Positions 36,088 to 39,994 of a stretch of DNA of 39,994 bases are shown here, piece by piece. Within the stretch, counting starts at the first letter, position 1, and every line of letters starts with the position of its first letter. Source of the stretch: Pseudomonadota bacterium (GTDB lineage: Bacteria > Pseudomonadota > Gammaproteobacteria > Xanthomonadales > Xanthomonadaceae). Location of the stretch: positions 1 to 39,994 of the forward strand of contig JAEWGI010000072.1 of NCBI GenBank assembly GCA_023388355.1. Reading direction: 5' to 3'. A model generated the notes under the pieces. That model worked only from the letters and a program-made list of their open reading frames with translations, was not told the DNA's origin and searched no databases. The position numbers were made by a program, and so were the translations under genes.

Positions 36088-37236
36088 ATGGCCCCCGACA
36101 CCAAACTGCCGAAGGTCGGCACCACCATCTTCACCGTGATGTCGCAGCTGGCGGCCGCGCACGGCGCGGTCAACCTCGGCCAGGGCTTCCCGGATTTCCC
36201 GGTGCCGCATCGCCTGGTCGATGCCCTGTCGCGGGCGATGCGCGCCGGCCACAACCAGTACGCGATGATGAGCGGGGTGCCGGCGCTGCGGCAGGCAGTC
36301 GCCGCCAAGACCGCGCGCTGCTACGGCTATGCGCCCGATGCCGACGCCGAGGTCACTGTCACCAGTGGCGCCACCGAGGCGATCTTCGACGCCGTGCACG
36401 CAGTGGTGCGCGCCGGCGAGGAAGTGATCGTGCTCGATCCCTGCTACGACTGCTACGAGCCGGCGATCGCGCTTGCCGGTGCCACCGCCGTGCATGTCCC
36501 CCTGGATCCGGCGACGTTCGCCCCCGACTGGGACGCGGTGCGCGCCGCGATCACCCCGCGCACGCGGATGCTGATGATCAACAGCCCGCACAACCCGTCC
36601 GGCGCCCTGCTGGGCGAGGCGGACATGCGCGCGCTGGTCGGGATACTCGATGGCACCGGCATCGTGCTGCTCAGCGACGAGGTCTACGAGCACATCGTGT
36701 TCGACGGTGCCCGCCACGAGTCGGTGCTGCGCCATCCGCAGCTGCGCGAGCGCGCTTTCGTGATCTCCAGCTTCGGCAAGACCTACCACTGCACCGGCTG
36801 GAAGATCGGCTATGCGATCGCGCCGCCGGCGCTGACGGCCGAGTTCCGCAAGGTGCACCAGTACAACACCTTCTGCACCTTCAACCCGGCGCAGCATGCG
36901 TTCGCGGAAATGATCGAGCAGGAACCGGCGCATTACGAGCAGCTTGGCGCCTTCTACCAGGCCAAGCGCGACCGCTTCCGCGGGCAGCTGCTCACCACCA
37001 GGCTGCAGCCGCTGCCGGTGGCAGGCGGCTATTTCCAGCTGGTCGACTATTCGACCGTGTCCGACCTCGACGACCTTGCCTTCTGCCGTTGGCTGACCGC
37101 CGAGCACGGAGTCACCGCGATCCCGCTGTCGCCGTTCTACGAGCGTCCGCCGGCGGGCCAGCGCCTCGCGCGGCTGTGCTTCGCCAAGGACGAGGCGACC
37201 CTGGACGCCGCGATTGAACGGTTGCAGAGGCTATGA
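36088..37236 (+). CDS. PLP-dependent aminotransferase (methionine/glutamine-phenylpyruvate type, YbdL-like)
   Basis: Class I aminotransferase of 382 residues. The cofactor Lys231 lies in SSFGKTYHCTGWKIGY, with NSPHNPSG, SDEVYEHIVFDG and a C-terminal RLCFAKDEATLDAAIERL stretch. FGKTYHCTGWK is typical of the YbdL/kynurenine aminotransferase group, which uses methionine, glutamine and aromatic amino acids. The start overlaps nothing. ATG 36088 begins the homologous region (KLPKVGTTIFTVMSQLAAAHGAVNLGQGFPDF region), although the frame stays open upstream. The omega-amidase gene overlaps its stop, so the pair probably acts as a glutamine transaminase/omega-amidase route. Confidence 0.93.
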   Translation: MAPDTKLPKVGTTIFTVMSQLAAAHGAVNLGQGFPDFPVPHRLVDALSRAMRAGHNQYAMMSGVPALRQAVAAKTARCYGYAPDADAEVTVTSGATEAIFDAVHAVVRAGEEVIVLDPCYDCYEPAIALAGATAVHVPLDPATFAPDWDAVRAAITPRTRMLMINSPHNPSGALLGEADMRALVGILDGTGIVLLSDEVYEHIVFDGARHESVLRHPQLRERAFVISSFGKTYHCTGWKIGYAIAPPALTAEFRKVHQYNTFCTFNPAQHAFAEMIEQEPAHYEQLGAFYQAKRDRFRGQLLTTRLQPLPVAGGYFQLVDYSTVSDLDDLAFCRWLTAEHGVTAIPLSPFYERPPAGQRLARLCFAKDEATLDAAIERLQRL

Positions 37237-38057
37237 CGGGGCCGTCCGACACCCACCTGATGCCGAACCTGCGCGTGTCGATCGTGCAGGGCGATACCCG
37301 CTGGCGCGACCCCGCCGGCAACCGCGACTACTACGCCGGGCTGATCGCCCCTCTGCATGGCACCAGTGACCTGGTGGTGCTGCCGGAGACCTTCACCAGC
37401 GGCTTCTCGAACGATGCCGTGGGCGAGGCCGAGGACATGGACGGCCCGACCGTGGCCTGGATGCGCGCGCAGGCGGCGCAGCTGGATGCGGCGGTGACCG
37501 GAAGCGTGCAGTTGCGCACGCCGCACGGCGTGTTCAACCGCATGCTGTTCGCCCTGCCGGATGGCGGGCTTGCGCATTACGACAAGCGCCACCTGTTCTC
37601 CTTCGCGCGCGAGCACGAGCGGTACGCCGCCGGCAACGAGCGCGTGATCGTCGAATGGAAGGGCTGGCGGATCCTGCTGCAGGTCTGCTACGACCTGCGT
37701 TTCCCGGTGTTCTCGCGCAACCGCTTCAACGTGACCCGCGAGGGCTTGCCTGACTACGACCTCGCGCTGTACGTGGCCAACTGGCCCTCGGCGCGCAGCC
37801 TGCCGTGGAAGACGCTGCTGCGGGCCCGGGCGATCGAGAACCTGAGCTACGTGGTCGGCGTCAACCGCGTGGGCACCGACGGCAACGGCCTGCACTACAG
37901 CGGCGACAGCGCGGTGATCGACTTCCTCGGCCACCCGCTGAGCGAGGCTGCCGACCAGCCCGTCGTCACCACGACCACGTTGCAGGTGGCGCCGCTACTC
38001 GAGCACCGCGCGCGCTTCCCCGCGCTGCTGGACGGCGACGCGTTCGAGTTGCTCTGA
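37233..38057 (+). CDS. Omega-amidase, nitrilase family (YafV-like)
   Basis: Hydrolyses 2-oxoglutaramate or 2-oxosuccinamate to the dicarboxylic acid and ammonia, pulling glutamine transamination forwards. The 274-residue nitrilase-fold protein has the catalytic triad Glu52 (LPETF), Lys118 (YDKRHLF) and Cys152 (QVCYDLRFP). ATG 37233 overlaps the aminotransferase stop as ATGA. The family core begins at VSIVQGD, and a second ATG (37260) is also possible. Pairing with a YbdL-type aminotransferase is a known arrangement linked to methionine salvage. Confidence 0.92.
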   Translation: MTGPSDTHLMPNLRVSIVQGDTRWRDPAGNRDYYAGLIAPLHGTSDLVVLPETFTSGFSNDAVGEAEDMDGPTVAWMRAQAAQLDAAVTGSVQLRTPHGVFNRMLFALPDGGLAHYDKRHLFSFAREHERYAAGNERVIVEWKGWRILLQVCYDLRFPVFSRNRFNVTREGLPDYDLALYVANWPSARSLPWKTLLRARAIENLSYVVGVNRVGTDGNGLHYSGDSAVIDFLGHPLSEAADQPVVTTTTLQVAPLLEHRARFPALLDGDAFELL

Positions 38058-38072
38058 TCGCGAGCCCCGAAG

Positions 38073-38102
38073 GACACAGGGCGCCGCATGGCGCCCCGTG
38101 TC
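38073..38102. terminator. Hairpin between convergent omega-amidase and rluB genes
   Basis: GACACAGGGCGCC (38073-38085) pairs with GGCGCCCCGTGTC (38090-38102), with one mismatch and a 4-base loop. There is no T run on either side, so it is a weak intrinsic terminator or a barrier shared by the two convergent transcripts. Confidence 0.55.
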
Positions 38103-38119
38103 GGTGCTACAGCGACGGC

Positions 38120-39724
38120 TCAGCCGCCGCGCGGGCCGCGTCCGCGACCACCAGGACCTCCGCCGCCCGGCTTGCCGCCACGCGGACCCGCATTGCCCCC
38201 GGGGCGACCACCCGGGCCGCGACCGCCGGGCGCTCCACCCGGGCCACGGCTGCCGCCCGGTCCCCGATTGCCGGGACCCCGCGCGCCACCCGGCTTCGGG
38301 CCGCGCGGACGCGGGCTGTCGCCGTACGGGTTGAAGCCGCCGCCATGGGCGTGGTCGGACGGGAACACCGGGGCATTGCCCGGGTGGCCGTAGGGCTTGG
38401 GCGCACGCTGCGGCCGGGCATCGCCGGCGCCGCCGCCAAAGCCGCCGCCGGCTGACCGCGGCTGGCCGCCGTAAGGCTTCTTCGGGCCACGCTGGCCGGG
38501 GTTGCGATGGCCGCTCGGGCCCGTGGCCACGCCATCCGGCACATACCAGGTGCGCATCGCCGCCGGGTTGTCGCCACGCTGCTCGCCGGGCTTCATGCGC
38601 TGGCCAGGCTGGCGCGGGCCCTTCACCTTCAGGCGCTTGTCGCGCTGCTGCGCGGCCTGCTCGCCGCTGACGGTCAGCCCGCCATGCGGCTTGCGGTTGC
38701 CGCCACGGCGGCCACGGTCCTCGCGGAACGCGTCGAAGCGGCGCAATTCGCGGCCCTCGTCGGCGGTGGTGTGGCCGCCCACGTAGCCCGGACCGCGGGC
38801 ATTTCCGGTCAGCACCGTCTTGCCGGCCTTGCGCTGGCCCAGCACCGGCATCAGGGTCAGCGCGGAGGGCGCGCCGTCCTCAAGGCCGACCGCCTTGCGC
38901 AGCGCCTCGACCTCGGCCTGCGCCATCTCCTGCGACTGCCCGCGCAGCAGCGGCTGCGGCAGGCGCACCTGGCCGTAGCGGATCCGCTTCAGGCGCGAGA
39001 CCTGGCAGCCCTGCGATTCCCACAGCCGCCGTACTTCGCGGTTGCGGCCTTCCTTCAGCAGCACGCGGAACCAGTCGTGGCGGCTTTCCTCGGGCATGTT
39101 GCCGCCGCTGATGCGCTCGATCTCGTCGAACCTGGCCGGGCCGTCCTCCAGCGCCACGCCGCGCGCCAGGCGGTCGACCAGCTTGTCCGACACCGCTTCC
39201 TCGCCCTCGGGGGCGCGCACGCGGCAGACGTATTCGCGTTCCAGCTCGTAGCTGGGATGCATCATCGCGTTGGCCAGTTCGCCATCGGTGGTCAGCAGCA
39301 GCAGCCCCGTGGTGTTGATGTCCAGGCGCCCGATCGCGATCCAGCGCGCGCCCTTCAGCGCGGGCAGGGTGTCGAAGATGGTGGGACGGCCCTCGGGATC
39401 GTCGCGGGTGGTGAGTTCGCCCTCGGGCTTGTTGTACATCAGCACCCGCGGCGGATCGGTCAGCGCGCTGGCGACGAATGTCTTGCCGTCCAGTTCGATC
39501 TTGTCGCCGCCGGCAATGCTCATGCCGACCTGCGCGACCTCGCCGTTGACCAGCACCTTGCCGTCGGCGATGCGCTGCTCCAGCGCGCGCCGCGAGCCGA
39601 GGCCGGCCTGCGCCAGCACCTTGTGCAGGCGCTCGCTGGTGCGCGCGGGGGGGACGGCCTCGGTGGCGGCGGCCTCGCGCTTCAGGCTCAGCGGGCGGCG
39701 GGTGGATTCTTCTTTCTTGCTCAT
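38120..39724 (-). CDS. rluB: 23S rRNA pseudouridine synthase RluB with a long Gly/Arg-rich tail
   Basis: Makes pseudouridine in domain V of 23S rRNA (position 2605 in E. coli). An S4 RNA-binding domain lies at about 31-78 (ERLHKVLAQAGLGSRRALEQ). A RsuA-type catalytic domain follows, with Asp135 in IGRLDINTTGLLLLT and the typical EGRNREVRRLWESQG segment. The enzyme is complete by about 280. Some 250 more residues are basic and then almost pure Gly/Pro/Arg, ending in many RGPGG-type repeats, giving 534 residues against about 290 in E. coli. The start overlaps the scpB stop as ATGA. Confidence 0.95.
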   Translation of the reverse strand: MSKKEESTRRPLSLKREAAATEAVPPARTSERLHKVLAQAGLGSRRALEQRIADGKVLVNGEVAQVGMSIAGGDKIELDGKTFVASALTDPPRVLMYNKPEGELTTRDDPEGRPTIFDTLPALKGARWIAIGRLDINTTGLLLLTTDGELANAMMHPSYELEREYVCRVRAPEGEEAVSDKLVDRLARGVALEDGPARFDEIERISGGNMPEESRHDWFRVLLKEGRNREVRRLWESQGCQVSRLKRIRYGQVRLPQPLLRGQSQEMAQAEVEALRKAVGLEDGAPSALTLMPVLGQRKAGKTVLTGNARGPGYVGGHTTADEGRELRRFDAFREDRGRRGGNRKPHGGLTVSGEQAAQQRDKRLKVKGPRQPGQRMKPGEQRGDNPAAMRTWYVPDGVATGPSGHRNPGQRGPKKPYGGQPRSAGGGFGGGAGDARPQRAPKPYGHPGNAPVFPSDHAHGGGFNPYGDSPRPRGPKPGGARGPGNRGPGGSRGPGGAPGGRGPGGRPGGNAGPRGGKPGGGGPGGRGRGPRGG

Positions 39725-39993
39725 GCTGTCTGCTCCGACGAGGCGGCGTCCGCGTCGTCTCCGTGATGGTCCTGTGGATCCTGGGAAGGGGTGCCGGCGC
39801 CGGACATGCTGTCCTCGCCTGCATCGTCGTCGTTGGTTGCGGCATCAGGCAGGACGTCGTCCATTGCCATGCCGGCGGCACCTGCCGGGATCGCGGGCGC
39901 GAACGGCAACTGCGGTTCCAGCTCGCCGATGTCCTTGAGTTCCGACAGTGGCGGCAGTTCGTCCAGGCGCTTGAGCCCGAAGTAGTCGAGGAA
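39721..39993 (-). CDS. scpB: Segregation and condensation protein ScpB, C-terminal part
   Basis: Only the last 90 residues are in the window. They begin FLDYFGLKRLDELPPLSEL, the conserved C-terminal ending of the ScpB winged-helix domains, which with ScpA forms the kleisin part of the SMC condensin. A tail of about 60 residues rich in Asp, Ala, Gly and Ser follows, longer and more acidic than in model ScpB proteins. The stop overlaps the rluB start, and scpB-rluB is a common pair in gammaproteobacteria. Confidence 0.88.
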   Translation of the reverse strand, partial: FLDYFGLKRLDELPPLSELKDIGELEPQLPFAPAIPAGAAGMAMDDVLPDAATNDDDAGEDSMSGAGTPSQDPQDHHGDDADAASSEQTA

Positions 39994-39994
39994 G

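Noticed and set aside
32668..37217. Plus-strand open frames of 644 and 784 residues across ccm genes and azurin
   Set aside because: They are antisense or out of frame with ccmA-ccmE, azurin and the aminotransferase. The second runs into the aminotransferase region in the wrong frame.

Overview
The window is about 40 kb of very GC-rich bacterial chromosome. Gene content points to the Xanthomonadaceae (Lysobacter, Luteimonas or Stenotrophomonas relatives): a MetX-family protein of the Xanthomonas serine O-succinyltransferase type, a class III PhaC/PhaE pair, a complete System I ccm operon next to a lipid-anchored azurin, TAGGAGCCCAGCTTGCTGG-type extragenic repeats, and dense operons with stop/start overlaps. 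No insertion sequence, prophage, CRISPR array or other mobile element was seen. The genus is an inference from protein resemblance and no search was run.

Layout. 1-3.7 kb: the tail of an unidentified Pro/Ala-rich protein, then a 611-base stretch without a gene that holds hairpins, extragenic repeats and a candidate minus-strand small RNA, then mnmG and a glutathione S-transferase gene, followed by more repeats. 3.7-8.6 kb: tex, an alpha/beta-hydrolase and a DUF5671-type membrane protein. 8.6-12.4 kb (minus): a GntP-type permease, an unknown membrane protein and dinB, in one transcription direction. 12.6-22.8 kb: a TonB-dependent receptor, a CrbS-like transporter-linked hybrid kinase, a zinc alcohol dehydrogenase, a CrbR-like regulator with 3-hydroxybutyrate dehydrogenase, and a 3-hydroxybutyrate-oligomer hydrolase. 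22.8-26.1 kb: pssA, phaE, phaC and a small membrane protein with an HExxH motif. 26.2-28.3 kb: a structured intergenic region, tRNA-Leu(CAA), cysteine dioxygenase and metX. 28.3-35.2 kb (minus): ccmABCDEFGHI. 35.3-38.1 kb: azurin, then an aminotransferase and omega-amidase pair. 38.1-40 kb: rluB with a very long Gly/Arg tail, and the end of scpB.

How the genes work together. The 11-25.7 kb section reads as a carbon-storage and overflow-metabolism district. It has genes to polymerise (R)-3-hydroxybutyryl-CoA (PhaEC), to cut 3-hydroxybutyrate oligomers (a lipoprotein hydrolase), possibly to move the monomer across the inner membrane (GntP) and across the outer membrane (TonB-dependent receptor), to oxidise it to acetoacetate (BdhA), and a two-component pair resembling the acetate-switch system CrbS/CrbR. 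That the uptake parts belong to one oligomer-utilisation system is my hypothesis and is the most interesting reading of the window. The 26.5-36 kb section joins cysteine formation and breakdown with cytochrome c maturation and a copper electron carrier. The aminotransferase and omega-amidase pair fits the glutamine-transaminase/omega-amidase route used in methionine salvage.
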